From contig NZ_ACDZ02000008.1 in assembly GCF_000173915.1 (NCBI RefSeq), forward strand, positions 62,001 to 126,000: DNA of 64,000 bases, in the 5' to 3' direction. This DNA comes from Gemella haemolysans ATCC 10379 (GTDB lineage: Bacteria; Bacillota; Bacilli; Staphylococcales; Gemellaceae). The notes under the pieces are model-generated. The model did not search any database. It saw only the letters and a program-made list of their open reading frames with translations, and was not told the origin of the DNA. Each line of letters starts with the position of its first letter. Within the stretch, counting starts at the first letter, position 1. Shown here in pieces: positions 47,897 through 57,919 of this stretch. The translations under genes were made by a program, and so were the position numbers.

Positions 47897-48321
47897 TATG
47901 CTTCACCACCTGTTTCTTCACGTTTTACAAATTTACATTTAACAGGTAACTTGTGAGATGCAAGTCTTAGAGCTTCACGTGCAACTTCTTCACTTACTCC
48001 AGCAACTTCGAACATCACTCTACCTGGTTTAACGATTGCAACCCATCCTTCTACTGCACCTTTACCAGATCCCATACGTACTTCTAATGGTTTTTTAGTG
48101 TAAGGCATGTGAGGGAAGATTTTAATCCAAACTTTACCACCACGTTTCATATAACGAGTCATCGCTATACGAGCAGCTTCTATTTGACGAGAAGTAACTC
48201 TTGCTGCAGTAGTAGCTTGTAATCCAAATTCACCGAAATCTACTACGTTTCCGCCTTTAGATTTACCTTTTGTTGATTGTCTGTGTTGACGACGATATTT
48301 AACACGTTTAGGCATTAACAT
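47896..48321 (-). CDS. rplP: 50S ribosomal protein L16
   Basis: 141 residues starting [14 protein letters not shown], with the arginine region [25 protein letters not shown]. It helps place A-site tRNA. The first ATG is kept because AAGGAGG lies 10 nt upstream and MLxPKR is the usual start. Confidence 0.98.
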   Translation of the reverse strand: MLMPKRVKYRRQHRQSTKGKSKGGNVVDFGEFGLQATTAARVTSRQIEAARIAMTRYMKRGGKVWIKIFPHMPYTKKPLEVRMGSGKGAVEGWVAIVKPGRVMFEVAGVSEEVAREALRLASHKLPVKCKFVKREETGGEA

Positions 48322-48324
48322 AAA

Positions 48325-48978
48325 TTAGTTACCTCCTTTTTCAGATTTTCTAGTTGGTAATACTTCACCACGGTTAATCCAAACTTTAACTCCAAGTTTA
48401 CCATAAGTTGTATCTGCTTCTTCGTGAGCGTAGTCGATGTCTGCTCTTAATGTGTGTAGTGGCACTGAACCTTCTGAGTAGTGTTCTGCACGAGCGATAT
48501 CTGCTCCACCAAGACGTCCTGATACTTGAGTTTTAATTCCTTTAGCTCCTGCTCTCATAGCTCTTTGGATAGCTTGTTTTTGAGCACGACGGAATGATAC
48601 ACGAGCTTCTAATTGACGAGCAATGTTCTCAGCTACTAATTTAGCGTCGATATCAACTTTTTTGATTTCAACTACATTAATGTGTACTCTTTTTCCAGTT
48701 AATTTGTTTAATTCTAATCTTAATTTATCGATTTCAGAACCACCTTTACCGATAACCATACCTGGTTTACCAGTGTGTACTGAAATGTTTACTTTCTTAT
48801 CAAATCTTTCAATTTCTACTTTAGAAACTGAAGCGTCTTTTAATTGTTTACTGATGAACTCACGGATTTTGAAATCTTCGTGTAAGTTAGCAGCGAAATC
48901 TTTTTCCGCATACCATTTTGAATCCCAATCACGAATAACTCCAACACGTAAGCCTATTGGATGTACTTTTTGACCCAC
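48325..48978 (-). CDS. rpsC: 30S ribosomal protein S3
   Basis: 217 residues: [23 protein letters not shown], a KH domain with [20 protein letters not shown], and the C-terminal [16 protein letters not shown]. It lines the mRNA entry channel. Confidence 0.98.
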   Translation of the reverse strand: MGQKVHPIGLRVGVIRDWDSKWYAEKDFAANLHEDFKIREFISKQLKDASVSKVEIERFDKKVNISVHTGKPGMVIGKGGSEIDKLRLELNKLTGKRVHINVVEIKKVDIDAKLVAENIARQLEARVSFRRAQKQAIQRAMRAGAKGIKTQVSGRLGGADIARAEHYSEGSVPLHTLRADIDYAHEEADTTYGKLGVKVWINRGEVLPTRKSEKGGN

Positions 48979-49029
48979 AGTTTGTAGCCTCCTTTAACTA
49001 GTTTAGCTTTTATAATTTCTTAATTTTTA

Positions 49030-49365
49030 TTATTTGTTGTCACTTAAAACGATAGTGATGTGACTTGTTCTTTTGTTAATTGAACTTGCAGCACCTTTTG
49101 CTCTTGGACGGAATCTTTTAAGAGTTGGTCCTTCATTTGCAAATGCTTGTGATACTACTAAGTCTTCTACATTCATTCCATAGTTGTGTTCAGCGTTAGC
49201 AGCAGCTGATTTAATAACTTTAGCTACTGGTAAAGAAGCTGATTTAGTTGTGAATTCTAAAATTCCTAATGCTTCGCCCACTTTTTTTCCACGTACTAAG
49301 TCTAATACTAGTCTTACTTTACGAGGAGCGATGCGGACTGTCTTAGCGATTGCTTTTGACTCCAT
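49030..49365 (-). CDS. rplV: 50S ribosomal protein L22
   Basis: 111 residues with [18 protein letters not shown] and the tunnel-reaching loop ([20 protein letters not shown]), where macrolide-resistance changes map in other species; the loop looks normal here. Confidence 0.98.
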   Translation of the reverse strand: MESKAIAKTVRIAPRKVRLVLDLVRGKKVGEALGILEFTTKSASLPVAKVIKSAAANAEHNYGMNVEDLVVSQAFANEGPTLKRFRPRAKGAASSINKRTSHITIVLSDNK

Positions 49366-49398
49366 GAATGTGCCTCCTTGATTTTACTAATTTCTAAA

Positions 49399-49677
49399 TT
49401 ATCTTCTTGTTTTTCTGTCGTCTGCAACGTGACCTTTGTAAGTTCTTGTTGGTGCAAACTCACCTAATTTGTGTCCTACCATATCTTCAGTCACATATAC
49501 AGGTACATGTTTTCTTCCGTCATATACTGCAAAAGTAAGTCCTATGAATGTTGGGAAGATTGTTGAACGACGAGACCAAGTTTTAATTACTTGTTTCTTT
49601 TCTTGTTCGTTCATTTTTTCAACTTTTGCTAATAAGTGGTGATCAGCGAATGGTCCTTTTTTTAAACTACGAGCCAT
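49399..49677 (-). CDS. rpsS: 30S ribosomal protein S19
   Basis: 92 residues: [41 protein letters not shown] and [14 protein letters not shown]. It lies in the 30S head with S13. Confidence 0.98.
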   Translation of the reverse strand: MARSLKKGPFADHHLLAKVEKMNEQEKKQVIKTWSRRSTIFPTFIGLTFAVYDGRKHVPVYVTEDMVGHKLGEFAPTRTYKGHVADDRKTRR

Positions 49678-49764
49678 TGTGTTATCTCCTTTCCGATACT
49701 TTGCATACTTAAGGGTTTGGTAAAGAGCACTTGCTCCTCACCAACTAACCTTTGTTTAAATTTA

Positions 49765-50595
49765 TTATTTAGTTCTAGCACGTACGATAAATTTGTTTGA
49801 ACGAGCTTTTTTAGAACGAGTTTTCTTACCAAGAGTAGGTTTACCCCATGGTGACATAGGTGATTTACGTCCGATTGAAGTACGTCCTTCACCACCACCG
49901 TGTGGGTGATCGTTCGGGTTCATAACAGATCCACGTACAGTTGGTCTTTTACCTAACCAACGAGTTCTACCAGCTTTACCGATATTTACTAGTCCGTGTT
50001 GTTCGTTACCAACTTCACCGATTGTAGCACGGCAAGTTGCTAAGATCATTCTTACTTCTCCTGATTTAAGACGTACTAATACGTATTTACCTTCTTTACC
50101 AAGTACTTGAGCACTTGCTCCAGCAGAACGTACTAATTGTCCACCTTTACCAGGTTTAAGTTCGATGTTGTGAATTAATGTCCCTACAGGGATGTTTGCT
50201 AGTGGTAATGCATTACCAACTTTAATATCAGCAGTTTCACCAGATACTAAGATTTGTCCTACTTTAAGTTCTTTAGGAGCGATGATGTATCTTTTTTCTC
50301 CATCTACATAGTGTAATAGAGCGATGTTCGCTGAACGGTTTGGATCGTACTCGATAGTAGCAACTTTTGCTGGTACGTTGTCTTTATTTCTCTTGAAGTC
50401 AATAATACGGTATTGTTTCTTGTGTCCTCCACCGTGGTGACGAACAGTGATTTTACCTTGGTTATTTCTTCCCGCTTTTTTCGGTAGCGGCGCTAATAAT
50501 GACTTTTCTGGTTTGTTAGTTGTAATTTCCGCGAAATCTAATGATGTCATGTTACGACGACCGTTAGTTATAGCTTTATATACTTTAATTGCCAT
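49765..50595 (-). CDS. rplB: 50S ribosomal protein L2
   Basis: 276 residues. [22 protein letters not shown] and the C-terminal [14 protein letters not shown], with the histidine long linked to peptidyl-transferase function, are present. An 87-bp gap separates it from rpsS, the longest in the S10 section; I see no feature in it. Confidence 0.98.
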   Translation of the reverse strand: MAIKVYKAITNGRRNMTSLDFAEITTNKPEKSLLAPLPKKAGRNNQGKITVRHHGGGHKKQYRIIDFKRNKDNVPAKVATIEYDPNRSANIALLHYVDGEKRYIIAPKELKVGQILVSGETADIKVGNALPLANIPVGTLIHNIELKPGKGGQLVRSAGASAQVLGKEGKYVLVRLKSGEVRMILATCRATIGEVGNEQHGLVNIGKAGRTRWLGKRPTVRGSVMNPNDHPHGGGEGRTSIGRKSPMSPWGKPTLGKKTRSKKARSNKFIVRARTK

Positions 50596-50630
50596 TTGTC
50601 ATTTTTCCTCCTTAATGGTATTTGTTATTC

Positions 50631-50912
50631 TTAAGCGAATAATCCTTCGATTGTTTGTCCTTCTGCTAACTTAACGATTGCTTTTCTACGTTTGTTAGTG
50701 TAACCACCGTATCTTCCAACACGACGGAATTTTGGTTTGTAGTTCATTACGTTTACTTTCTCAACTTTAACTCCGAAGATTTCTTCGATAGCTTGTTTAA
50801 TTTGAGTTTTGTGAGCGCGTGTGTCTACTAGGAAAGTGTATTTATTTTCTTGCATTAATAAATAACTTTTTTCAGTTAGTACTGGGCGTTTGATAATATC
50901 GCGTGCTTCCAT
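50631..50912 (-). CDS. rplW: 50S ribosomal protein L23
   Basis: 93 residues: [16 protein letters not shown] and the loop [21 protein letters not shown]. It is the docking site for SRP and trigger factor at the tunnel exit. Its start overlaps the rplD stop (TAATG). Confidence 0.98.
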   Translation of the reverse strand: MEARDIIKRPVLTEKSYLLMQENKYTFLVDTRAHKTQIKQAIEEIFGVKVEKVNVMNYKPKFRRVGRYGGYTNKRRKAIVKLAEGQTIEGLFA

Positions 50913-51535
50913 TATGCTAATACCTCCCCAACTTTTTCTACTGCATCTTTAGTAAATACAACTTTGTTGCTTCTTAAGATGTCTAATACGTTAAGACCAG
51001 TTGTTTCTACGAATTCAACTCCTGGAATATTTCTTCCTGATAAAACAGTATTTTCTTCTAGTTCAGTAACTACGAATAATACTTTTTTCTCTAGGCTAAG
51101 GTTTGATAACATTTCTTTAAAGTTTTTAGTTTTAATTGTATCAAATGATAAGCTTTCTAATGCAAATACTTCGTTAGCTGCTACTTTAGAAGATAAAGCA
51201 GAACGTAATGCTAAACGACGCATTTTACGAGGCATTTTGAAGCTGTAGCTACGTGGTGTAGGTCCGAATACGATTCCACCTCCACGCCATTGTGGTGAAC
51301 GGATAGATCCTTGACGAGCACGACCTGTTCCTTTTTGACGCCATGGTTTGCGACCACCACCTGAAACTTCAGAACGTCCTTTTGTTTTGTGTGTACCTTG
51401 ACGAAGTGATGCTCTTTGTAAAGTTACAGCTTGGAATAAAACGTGTTGATTTGGTTCAATTCCGAATACTGCTTCATTAGCTTCAACTGCACCAACTTTA
51501 GTACCGTCTTGTTTAAATAAATCTAATTGTGGCAT
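50912..51535 (-). CDS. rplD: 50S ribosomal protein L4
   Basis: 207 residues with the tunnel loop [30 protein letters not shown]. In E. coli L4 also represses the S10 operon through its leader; a structured leader is present here upstream of rpsJ. Confidence 0.98.
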   Translation of the reverse strand: MPQLDLFKQDGTKVGAVEANEAVFGIEPNQHVLFQAVTLQRASLRQGTHKTKGRSEVSGGGRKPWRQKGTGRARQGSIRSPQWRGGGIVFGPTPRSYSFKMPRKMRRLALRSALSSKVAANEVFALESLSFDTIKTKNFKEMLSNLSLEKKVLFVVTELEENTVLSGRNIPGVEFVETTGLNVLDILRSNKVVFTKDAVEKVGEVLA

Positions 51536-51567
51536 TATCTAATTTCCTCCTTCCGTATATTTTCCGA

Positions 51568-52230
51568 TTATTTACCAGATTTAACTGCTGATTGGATTTT
51601 TACGAAGCTTTTCTTAGATCCTGGAATACATCCTTTAACTAGGATTAATCCATTTTCTACATCTACGCTTACGATTTCTAAGTTTTGAGTAGTAACTGTA
51701 ACTCCACCCATTTGACCTGGTAATGCTTTACCTTTGAATACACGGTTAGGTGCTACAGGTCCCATTGACCCAGGACGACGGTGGTAACGAGAACCGTGAG
51801 CCATTGGTCCGCGGCTTTGTCCATGACGCTTGATTGCCCCTTGGAATCCTTTACCTTTACTTACTCCTGTTACGTCAACTAAGTCCCCTGCTGCAAAAAT
51901 ATCAACTTGGACTTCTTGACCTACTTCATAATTAGCAACTTCTGCATCTCTGATTTCGCGTACGAAACGTTTTGGAGCAGTGTTAGCTTTATCTGCGTGA
52001 CCTTGTTCAGGTTTGTTCGCAACTTTTACTAAACGGTCTTTACGTTCTTTATCGTAAGGACGTTTATCGTCGAATCCTAATTGGATTGCGTTGTATCCTT
52101 CAACTTCTTCTGTTTTCTTTTGTAATACGACGTTACCTTTCGCTTCAACTACTGTTACTGGGATTAATTCTCCATTTTCAGCGAAGATTTGAGTCATACC
52201 TACTTTTCTTCCTAAGATACCTTTGGTCAT
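51568..52230 (-). CDS. rplC: 50S ribosomal protein L3
   Basis: 220 residues starting [20 protein letters not shown]. The peptidyl-transferase loop region [31 protein letters not shown] is normal. It is a 50S assembly initiator. Confidence 0.98.
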   Translation of the reverse strand: MTKGILGRKVGMTQIFAENGELIPVTVVEAKGNVVLQKKTEEVEGYNAIQLGFDDKRPYDKERKDRLVKVANKPEQGHADKANTAPKRFVREIRDAEVANYEVGQEVQVDIFAAGDLVDVTGVSKGKGFQGAIKRHGQSRGPMAHGSRYHRRPGSMGPVAPNRVFKGKALPGQMGGVTVTTQNLEIVSVDVENGLILVKGCIPGSKKSFVKIQSAVKSGK

Positions 52231-52249
52231 CGAAAGTCACCTCCTATAA

Positions 52250-52558
52250 TTATAATTTTAATTCGATGTCAACACCTGATGGTAAGTTTAAGCTGATTAA
52301 AGCGTCAACTGTTTTTTGTGTTGGTTCAATAATATCGATTAGGCGTTTGTGTGTACGTTGTTCGAATTGTTCACGGCTATCTTTGTAAATGTGAACTGAA
52401 CGTAAGATTGTGTATACTGCTTTTTCCGTTGGCAATGGAATTGGTCCAGAAACTTTTGCTCCAGAACGTTTTGCAGTTTCAACAATTTTCTCTGCACTTT
52501 GATCTACTAATCTGTGATCATATCCTTTAAGACGAATACGAATTTTTTGTTTTGCCAT
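52250..52558 (-). CDS. rpsJ: 30S ribosomal protein S10
   Basis: 102 residues starting [22 protein letters not shown], with the 30S-contacting loop [20 protein letters not shown]. It also acts as NusE in antitermination. The second of two tandem ATGs is chosen because it lies 7 nt from AGGAGG; this gives the usual length. First gene of the superoperon. Confidence 0.98.
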   Translation of the reverse strand: MAKQKIRIRLKGYDHRLVDQSAEKIVETAKRSGAKVSGPIPLPTEKAVYTILRSVHIYKDSREQFEQRTHKRLIDIIEPTQKTVDALISLNLPSGVDIELKL

Positions 52559-52704
52559 CATTTCTCCTCCTATACATTTATTCGCCGCTATCTAGTAGCG
52601 ACTTCTCCACGAAAGTTCTCCAGCACGCCATGCCATGGCAAAGCGGCCGGGCGTGTCAGTAACCTTTCGCTTCAACGCAAGTCTTTTTCAAGACCAACAT
52701 TTAT
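52559..52704 (-). promoter_or_regulatory. Structured GC-rich leader of the S10 operon
   Basis: About 140 nt before rpsJ. On the minus strand CGAAAG...CTTTCG and CACGCC...GGCGTG form one long hairpin, with CGGCCG and GCCATGGC in the apical part. Its GC content is far above the surroundings. Autogenous control by a ribosomal protein such as L4 is likely but unproven. Confidence 0.6.
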
Positions 52705-52705
52705 T

Positions 52706-52734
52706 ATTATACATGGTTAAAGCATATAATGCAA
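52706..52734 (-). promoter_or_regulatory. S10 operon promoter
   Basis: TTGCAT (52729-52734), a 17-bp spacer and a perfect TATAAT (52706-52711) on the minus strand, about 150 bp before rpsJ. From 52735 to 52857 only AT-rich sequence is seen. Confidence 0.8.
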
Positions 52735-52857
52735 GAGTTTTGAAGAAAAAATTTCAAAAAATTTTATGAATATGTTTTCTATATTTTTATGCTTTTATTT
52801 TTAACCAATATAGACTATATTATATAGAAGAGAAATTTTATTTTCATCTTAAAATTT

Positions 52858-52893
52858 AAAAGAACTTAGAGTTTTCAAACACTAAGTTCTTTT
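52858..52893 (-). terminator. Terminator of the OsmC-like gene
   Basis: AAAAGAACTTAG and CTAAGTTCTTTT form a perfect 12-bp stem with a 12-nt loop, 12 bp past the gene's stop codon. Confidence 0.9.
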
Positions 52894-52904
52894 AAAATCT
52901 TATT

Positions 52905-53291
52905 TTATTTTAACGGTAAAATATTGTATTGAATATCTAAATCAGATGATAATAAATGAGATACTTTACAACGTAGTTTAATATTGTCTAGAACACCTTG
53001 TCTATCTCCTGCTGCTAGTTGTTCCTCTGTTCTATCCACATGAACATTAACTACAATTTTTCTATTATCATAATCTACCACCAATTCAGTTTCAATTACT
53101 AAATCTACTAATTCGTATGCTCTGAAGAAATATCCTTTTGCACACATACTAACGCATCCATTGTATGCTGTAGCAAATAGATCCATTGGACCATCTTTAC
53201 TTTCTTCTATAAACATTTTATATTCTCCACCAAGCGGTGTTGTTGCATATGAAGTAAAACCTTCTTTAATTTTTAAATTAGACGTATACAT
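52905..53291 (-). CDS. OsmC-family protein
   Basis: 128 residues. The OsmC/Ohr fold is suggested by GPMDLFATAYNGCVSMCAKGYFF, where the family's cysteine helix lies (C46, C50). A second conserved position holds Cys near residue 107 (KLRCKVSHL). OsmC and Ohr reduce organic hydroperoxides with paired cysteines; the spacing here is not that of classical Ohr, so a general OsmC-like thiol protein is the safer name. Monocistronic. Confidence 0.8.
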   Translation of the reverse strand: MYTSNLKIKEGFTSYATTPLGGEYKMFIEESKDGPMDLFATAYNGCVSMCAKGYFFRAYELVDLVIETELVVDYDNRKIVVNVHVDRTEEQLAAGDRQGVLDNIKLRCKVSHLLSSDLDIQYNILPLK

Positions 53292-53369
53292 AACAGTCTC
53301 CCTTTGTACATTTGATTTTAAGATTTCTCTTAATAAGTTTATTATACTCTTCTGAATAATTTTTGTACA

Positions 53370-54035
53370 CTATTTATTCTCGACAATTTCTTTAACTGTT
53401 TTAACTAAATCTACATCTTTAAATCTATAGTTTACACCAGAAAAATCCATATGTTTCGTAATATCATTTGTTTGTAAAATTAGTGTTGCTCCCGATGCTA
53501 CTGCTCCTAAGGCACCTGGGCGTGAATCCTCTATAGCTATAGAATTATTTATATCCACACCTAACTTCTCAGCAGCTAACAAATAAATATCTGGAGCAGG
53601 TTTTGGATTACTTACTTCCGCTTTTGTTGCAATAACAGAAATATATTTCTCAAAACCTTTTCTTTGTAGCCCAGTTTCTATATGTTCTCTTTTTCCATTT
53701 GAAGCTACTGCCATTTTTATCCCATGAGTATGCAGATATTCCATAAGTTCCGCAATGCCTGGCAATACAGACGCATTATGATAATTATCTAGAATACGCT
53801 TAGTAATTTCCGCTTCAAACTTGTCATAATCCTCACTAGACATTCCATATCTTTCATTATAGTATCTCTTACTTGTTTCTTCATTTGTTCCTGAAACATT
53901 TTTTATGTAGTCCATCTTATCTAATTTTTGACCCAATACTTCTTCAGTTAAGTCGCGCATGTTTTCATAGTAAACTTTTTCTGTATCTACTATCGTTCCA
54001 TCAAAATCAAATATTACCGCCTCTAATTTTTTCAC
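53370..54035 (-). CDS. HAD-superfamily phosphatase/phosphoglucomutase-like
   Basis: 221 residues. FDFDGTIVDTE is motif I with the nucleophile Asp, VASNGKR is motif II, and ATKAEVSNPKPAPDIYLLAAEKLG and IEDSRPGALGAVASGA are motifs III and IV. A helical cap follows motif I. This is subfamily IA (beta-phosphoglucomutase or phosphoglycolate phosphatase-like). The start is taken as GTG at 54035, because AAAGGAGA lies 6 nt upstream; the longer frame from 54065 would overlap that site. Substrate unknown. Confidence 0.88.
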   Translation of the reverse strand: MKKLEAVIFDFDGTIVDTEKVYYENMRDLTEEVLGQKLDKMDYIKNVSGTNEETSKRYYNERYGMSSEDYDKFEAEITKRILDNYHNASVLPGIAELMEYLHTHGIKMAVASNGKREHIETGLQRKGFEKYISVIATKAEVSNPKPAPDIYLLAAEKLGVDINNSIAIEDSRPGALGAVASGATLILQTNDITKHMDFSGVNYRFKDVDLVKTVKEIVENK

Positions 54036-54118
54036 TTTATTTCTCCTTTTTTCTATTTTAAACATATATTTACTATTTTATAATGCATTTACTAAAATTC
54101 AAAATTATTTGGACGAAA

Positions 54119-54166
54119 TAAAGAGCAACTTTGAAACTGAAACTTCAATTCCACCTAGTTGCTCCT
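54119..54166 (-). terminator. Terminator of the nitroreductase gene
   Basis: GAGCAACT and AGTTGCTC form a perfect 8-bp stem (54123-54130, 54157-54164) with a loop of 26 nt; on the minus strand TTTATTTC follows. Confidence 0.6.
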
Positions 54167-54204
54167 ATTTATATTTTCGATATTATAGCAAAAGTACCAT
54201 TATA

Positions 54205-54855
54205 TTATTCAAATCTTACTAGTTTTTCAGCTTTAACTCTTACAGACGGTCTTCCATCTTTTTCTTTTTTACCTAGTGCAATTAACATCACAGGCACTAA
54301 GTTTTCCTCTAACTCAAATAATTCAGCAACTTTATCTCTCATAAATCCACCAATAATATTAGTGTCATACCCTTTAGCATAAGCTATATTAGTAAATTGC
54401 ATCGTCCATAATCCACAGTCAAAATAAACACCTTCTCTATTTTTATCAACCGGGATTTTTTCTAATTGAGGAACCATACCTTTTTCAAAGCCATCTTTAA
54501 CTTCTTGAGTCATATAACCTTTTTCTACAGCCTCACCATATATCTCATCAAACTTATTATAGTAGTTTAAATCACCTAGTACGATAATCATCGCAGCAGA
54601 AGTTTCATTTTGAATTTTATTGTAGTTAGCACTGCCTAACTTCTCTTTTCCTTCAGGAGTATCCACAACGATATACCTCCAAGGTTGAAGGTTACAAGAT
54701 GAAGGAGCAATATTCGCTTCATCTAACATCTCTATAATTTCTTCACGTTTAATTTTAACATCAGTATCGAAATACTTAACTGATTTTCTTCCTTTTATCA
54801 CTTCAAAAAAATCTAGACTTTTCTTACCTAATAGTGCATTAAAAAAGTTTCTCAC
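54205..54855 (-). CDS. Nitroreductase-family NAD(P)H flavoprotein
   Basis: 216 residues. KGRKSVKYFDTDVKI is the FMN-binding N-terminal motif, followed by ANIAPSSCNLQPWRYIVV (family signature) and the C-terminal VPVMLIALGKKEKDGRPSVR. The enzyme reduces quinones or nitro compounds using FMN; its natural substrate is unknown. Monocistronic, with a ribosome site AGGAGA. Confidence 0.92.
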   Translation of the reverse strand: MRNFFNALLGKKSLDFFEVIKGRKSVKYFDTDVKIKREEIIEMLDEANIAPSSCNLQPWRYIVVDTPEGKEKLGSANYNKIQNETSAAMIIVLGDLNYYNKFDEIYGEAVEKGYMTQEVKDGFEKGMVPQLEKIPVDKNREGVYFDCGLWTMQFTNIAYAKGYDTNIIGGFMRDKVAELFELEENLVPVMLIALGKKEKDGRPSVRVKAEKLVRFE

Positions 54856-54973
54856 TTATCTTCTCCTTCTATACGTAATTAACTTGATTATTTTACTACA
54901 CTTGAGAATTATTATCAAATAAAAGAGCTCATTAAAACTTTAGAGTTTTATTATACATTCAAATTACTATTAA

Positions 54974-56152
54974 TTACCATTTTAAATCAACAAGTTCCAT
55001 TATTTCTTTATATGAAGTATCCACTTTATCTTTCATATCCCCATCTAGCTTATTTCGATATTTTCCACCTTCGATAAAATCCTCTAACACCATAATTTTA
55101 TAGTCATATAATGGAATTCCATTTATATCTCTACCGTTAAGTTTAGAATAAACTAGTGTTGGATGAGCTTTTACAGTTTTAACAGTTGTTTTATCGTTTG
55201 TTTTTTCAAATGTAACATCCATCAGTAAACCTCTCTCAGGCCACTTATTCTCCATTCTTTCCATACGTTGATTAGAAACAAAATTACCCATAGAATATAT
55301 AATAAATTTCTTATCTCCATCTTTTTCCACAGTCTCAGCAGGTTCTATAACATGAGGATGTCCTCCAAATACTACATCAGCACCCCATTCAATCATTTTG
55401 TGATAAAGGACTTTCTGTTCTTCTGTAGGTTCCATCTTATACTCTACCCCCATTTGAGGCATTACTACTGTAACATCAGCTTCCTTCTCAGCCCTCTCTA
55501 TCTCTTCTTTCATCTTCTCCTCATCAAGATCCGATAAATGATTGTTTCTTTCCTGCATTGTAAGGTTTGCATCCATTCCATTATAGCCATACGCATAGGC
55601 TAGTATTGCTATTTTGATTCCATTAACTTCTTTTATAAGAATTTTATCTTCTGAACGATTTTTATCTGTATGAACTCCAACAGTTTCTAAGCCTCTTTCT
55701 TTAAAGACCTTATCCGTATATTTCAATCCATATAAACCTGTATCTAGTATATGATTATGAGCTAAATCGACAACATCATACCCTACATCTTTCATAGTGT
55801 CTGCAATTTGCACAGGAGCATTAAACAACGGATACCCTCCTAACGGAGAACGATCGCTAATAGTACCTTCGAAATCACCTATCGCCAGGTCAGCTCCTTC
55901 TATCCACGATTTAACATATTCAAAAAACGGATTAAAATCATAACTTCCATCTTCCTTTTTAGCAGTATAATACAAAGCATCGTGAATAAGAATATCTCCA
56001 TTAGCTACTACTCGTGCAGTTTTTACACTTGAGTCACTATCTTTCTTTAATATTCCTCCTTCTTTATCAGATGCTGTTAAAAAATAAATACATGAAAAAA
56101 TAATACCGCTAATACTTAGTAATCCCAGCATATAAACTAATATTTTTCTCAA
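54974..56152 (-). CDS. CapA-family membrane-anchored metallophosphatase-like protein
   Basis: 392 residues. One N-terminal membrane anchor (about 5-25) is followed by an outside PGA_cap domain: ANGDILIHDALYY, GDFEGTISD, VVDLAHNHILDTG, VVMPQMGVEYK and FGGHPHVIEP, the metal-binding series of CapA/PgsA proteins. In other species these take part in poly-gamma-glutamate or capsule export; no capB/capC partner lies nearby, so the role here is open. The start is TTG at 56152, with AGGAGG at 10 nt. Confidence 0.9.
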   Translation of the reverse strand: MRKILVYMLGLLSISGIIFSCIYFLTASDKEGGILKKDSDSSVKTARVVANGDILIHDALYYTAKKEDGSYDFNPFFEYVKSWIEGADLAIGDFEGTISDRSPLGGYPLFNAPVQIADTMKDVGYDVVDLAHNHILDTGLYGLKYTDKVFKERGLETVGVHTDKNRSEDKILIKEVNGIKIAILAYAYGYNGMDANLTMQERNNHLSDLDEEKMKEEIERAEKEADVTVVMPQMGVEYKMEPTEEQKVLYHKMIEWGADVVFGGHPHVIEPAETVEKDGDKKFIIYSMGNFVSNQRMERMENKWPERGLLMDVTFEKTNDKTTVKTVKAHPTLVYSKLNGRDINGIPLYDYKIMVLEDFIEGGKYRNKLDGDMKDKVDTSYKEIMELVDLKW

Positions 56153-56194
56153 TACCTTATTTCCTCCTTATTAAATATTATATATAGATATAAT

Positions 56195-56231
56195 AACAAG
56201 TAGTTAATAATAATTCAATTAACTACTTGTT
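56195..56231. terminator. Hairpin after the hydrolase-like gene
   Basis: AACAAGTAGTTAA and TTAACTACTTGTT form a perfect 13-bp stem with an 11-nt loop. The T tract is weak on the minus strand, so termination there is probable rather than certain. Confidence 0.6.
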
Positions 56232-56315
56232 TTATATAATTATTTTATATCGCAACAATAATGTGCTCCTCTTACACATTATCGAATTTTCCATTATAAA
56301 ATTTATCATAATTTT

Positions 56316-56990
56316 CTATTTCCCTAATAATATATCCAAGATCATCTTTGGTTTAGTTACCATAAGAAGATGATCCGACTCCTCTATTTGCGTATAATTC
56401 ATTCCTATTAACTTGAAATAAGAAAAAACTGAAACTTTATTAAACACAGCCCTACTTCTTTTTAATAGTTCTAAATTATCTACCCCCGCATACAAAGATA
56501 AATAATCATACTCTGTTTGCGAGTTCGGCCTTACCATATATTCACTACCTTCTTTTATGAGTTTCTTAAGAACTAACTCCACTAAAAACTCATCCCTCAT
56601 CTCTTCTACACTAAGTGTCTTTGATAGATATTCTTCTTTACTAGTGAACTTTATCTCTGGTTCAAAATATGTTTTTAACACCGATTCAGGAGGTATAGGT
56701 TCTAAGCCCTCGATGATGATTAAATTAACTCCATCAAGGTATTCACTAAAAATCTCTAAACCGTTAAGTAAAACGACAGTACCATAAGAAGCAGTTACGA
56801 TGTAACCTCCTCTTTTTACTTGTGTCATTTTATTTAATAGCACCTGCTCAATTTCTTTTTTTGATATAGATTTAAAACTCTCTTCGGTAAATTCAATAAA
56901 ATCAAAGGTTTGGTCTGGCATATTTTCTAAGACTCTCGTCCAAATGCATCTGTCCCAACCTAGTGGATTAATAAACAAGATATCTGTCAT
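56316..56990 (-). CDS. Alpha/beta-hydrolase-like protein next to dprA
   Basis: 224 residues. The start TDILFINPLGWDRCIWTRVLENM and the central GGYIVTASYGTVVLL resemble the oxyanion strand and nucleophile elbow (xxSxG; here ASYGT) of alpha/beta hydrolases, and SDHLLMVTKP near the end could supply the catalytic His. The match is loose. The ATG at 56990 has AAAGG 9 nt upstream; the one at 56999 does not. It lies 26 bp after dprA and is likely co-transcribed with the competence genes. The Bacillus and Streptococcus gene in this position is topA. Function unknown. Confidence 0.6.
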   Translation of the reverse strand: MTDILFINPLGWDRCIWTRVLENMPDQTFDFIEFTEESFKSISKKEIEQVLLNKMTQVKRGGYIVTASYGTVVLLNGLEIFSEYLDGVNLIIIEGLEPIPPESVLKTYFEPEIKFTSKEEYLSKTLSVEEMRDEFLVELVLKKLIKEGSEYMVRPNSQTEYDYLSLYAGVDNLELLKRSRAVFNKVSVFSYFKLIGMNYTQIEESDHLLMVTKPKMILDILLGK

Positions 56991-57016
56991 AGTAATCATC
57001 CTTTCAAATATCTATA

Positions 57017-57907
57017 CTAAAATCCTAACTCATCACCAAAATCCTCTAATTTATTTACAAGTATCGCCCCCTCTTTAATGTATTCGTTCATTGCATAACT
57101 CATCTTATCGCCAAATTTCCCCGGTAGGCAGAATACATCAGAACCTACATCTAAGGCGAAATCCACCGTCCTCTGTGTACCACTCCTTTTCGCTGCCTCA
57201 GTTACCAAAAGAGCACTAGAAAGACCAGCAACAAGCCTATTTCGTTCTAAAAACTTATATTTCCTTATAGGCGAAGTTGGAAAATACTCAGATATAATAA
57301 GATGGTTTCGTTCTAGCTCCTTATAGAGCTTGTAACTTTGTTCCGGATAAATAATGTTGTGCCCATGAGCTATTACACCAATAGTGTATCCTTTACTTTT
57401 TAAAGCCCCCTCATGAGCAAGACTATCAACACCTGTAGCAAGACCACTTACTATCACAAAATTATTCATCGATAAATAGGGTACTATACAATCGAGAGCA
57501 TCTTTCGAATACGAGGTATTGTTTCTACTACCTACTATAGAAATTTTCCTCCTAAACAACAGTAGATCTTTATTACCTCTATAAAAGATGACGTATGGAT
57601 AATCATAAACCCTAAAAAATTCCTTAGGATAATAAACATCATCACAAAACATATATTTCACTTTATAAAATTCAAAATAACTCTCGAAATCAAACTCCAT
57701 ATTATTATGAAGTTTAGTATAGATTTCCTCAGCATTACTTCCAAAATATACAGCTAACTCTGGTACAGATAAATCCAAAATCTTCTCTATACTATTTAAA
57801 TCATTAAATACCCTATGTAATTTAAGCGTAGTAACCTTCTCAATTGCCACTAATGAAAGTAGTACTCTTTTCTGTTCTTCTGTAAAATTCCCACTATACT
57901 CCCACAT
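57017..57907 (-). CDS. dprA: DNA-processing protein DprA
   Basis: 296 residues. The Rossmann-like core contains ISIVGSRNNTSYS, VSGLATGVDSLAHEGAL, GVIAHGHNIIYPEQ, ISEYFPTSP and AAKRSGTQRTVDFALD, all DprA signatures. It loads RecA onto incoming single-stranded DNA during transformation. An N-terminal helical domain (1-80) precedes it. It lies 12 bp after coiA. Its presence suggests the organism is, or was, naturally competent. Confidence 0.95.
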   Translation of the reverse strand: MWEYSGNFTEEQKRVLLSLVAIEKVTTLKLHRVFNDLNSIEKILDLSVPELAVYFGSNAEEIYTKLHNNMEFDFESYFEFYKVKYMFCDDVYYPKEFFRVYDYPYVIFYRGNKDLLLFRRKISIVGSRNNTSYSKDALDCIVPYLSMNNFVIVSGLATGVDSLAHEGALKSKGYTIGVIAHGHNIIYPEQSYKLYKELERNHLIISEYFPTSPIRKYKFLERNRLVAGLSSALLVTEAAKRSGTQRTVDFALDVGSDVFCLPGKFGDKMSYAMNEYIKEGAILVNKLEDFGDELGF

Positions 57908-57919
57908 AGCTTTATCCTC

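Noticed and set aside
49662-49898. 78-codon minus-strand frame
   Set aside because: It overlaps the end of rplB in another frame, has no ribosome site and no family resemblance.
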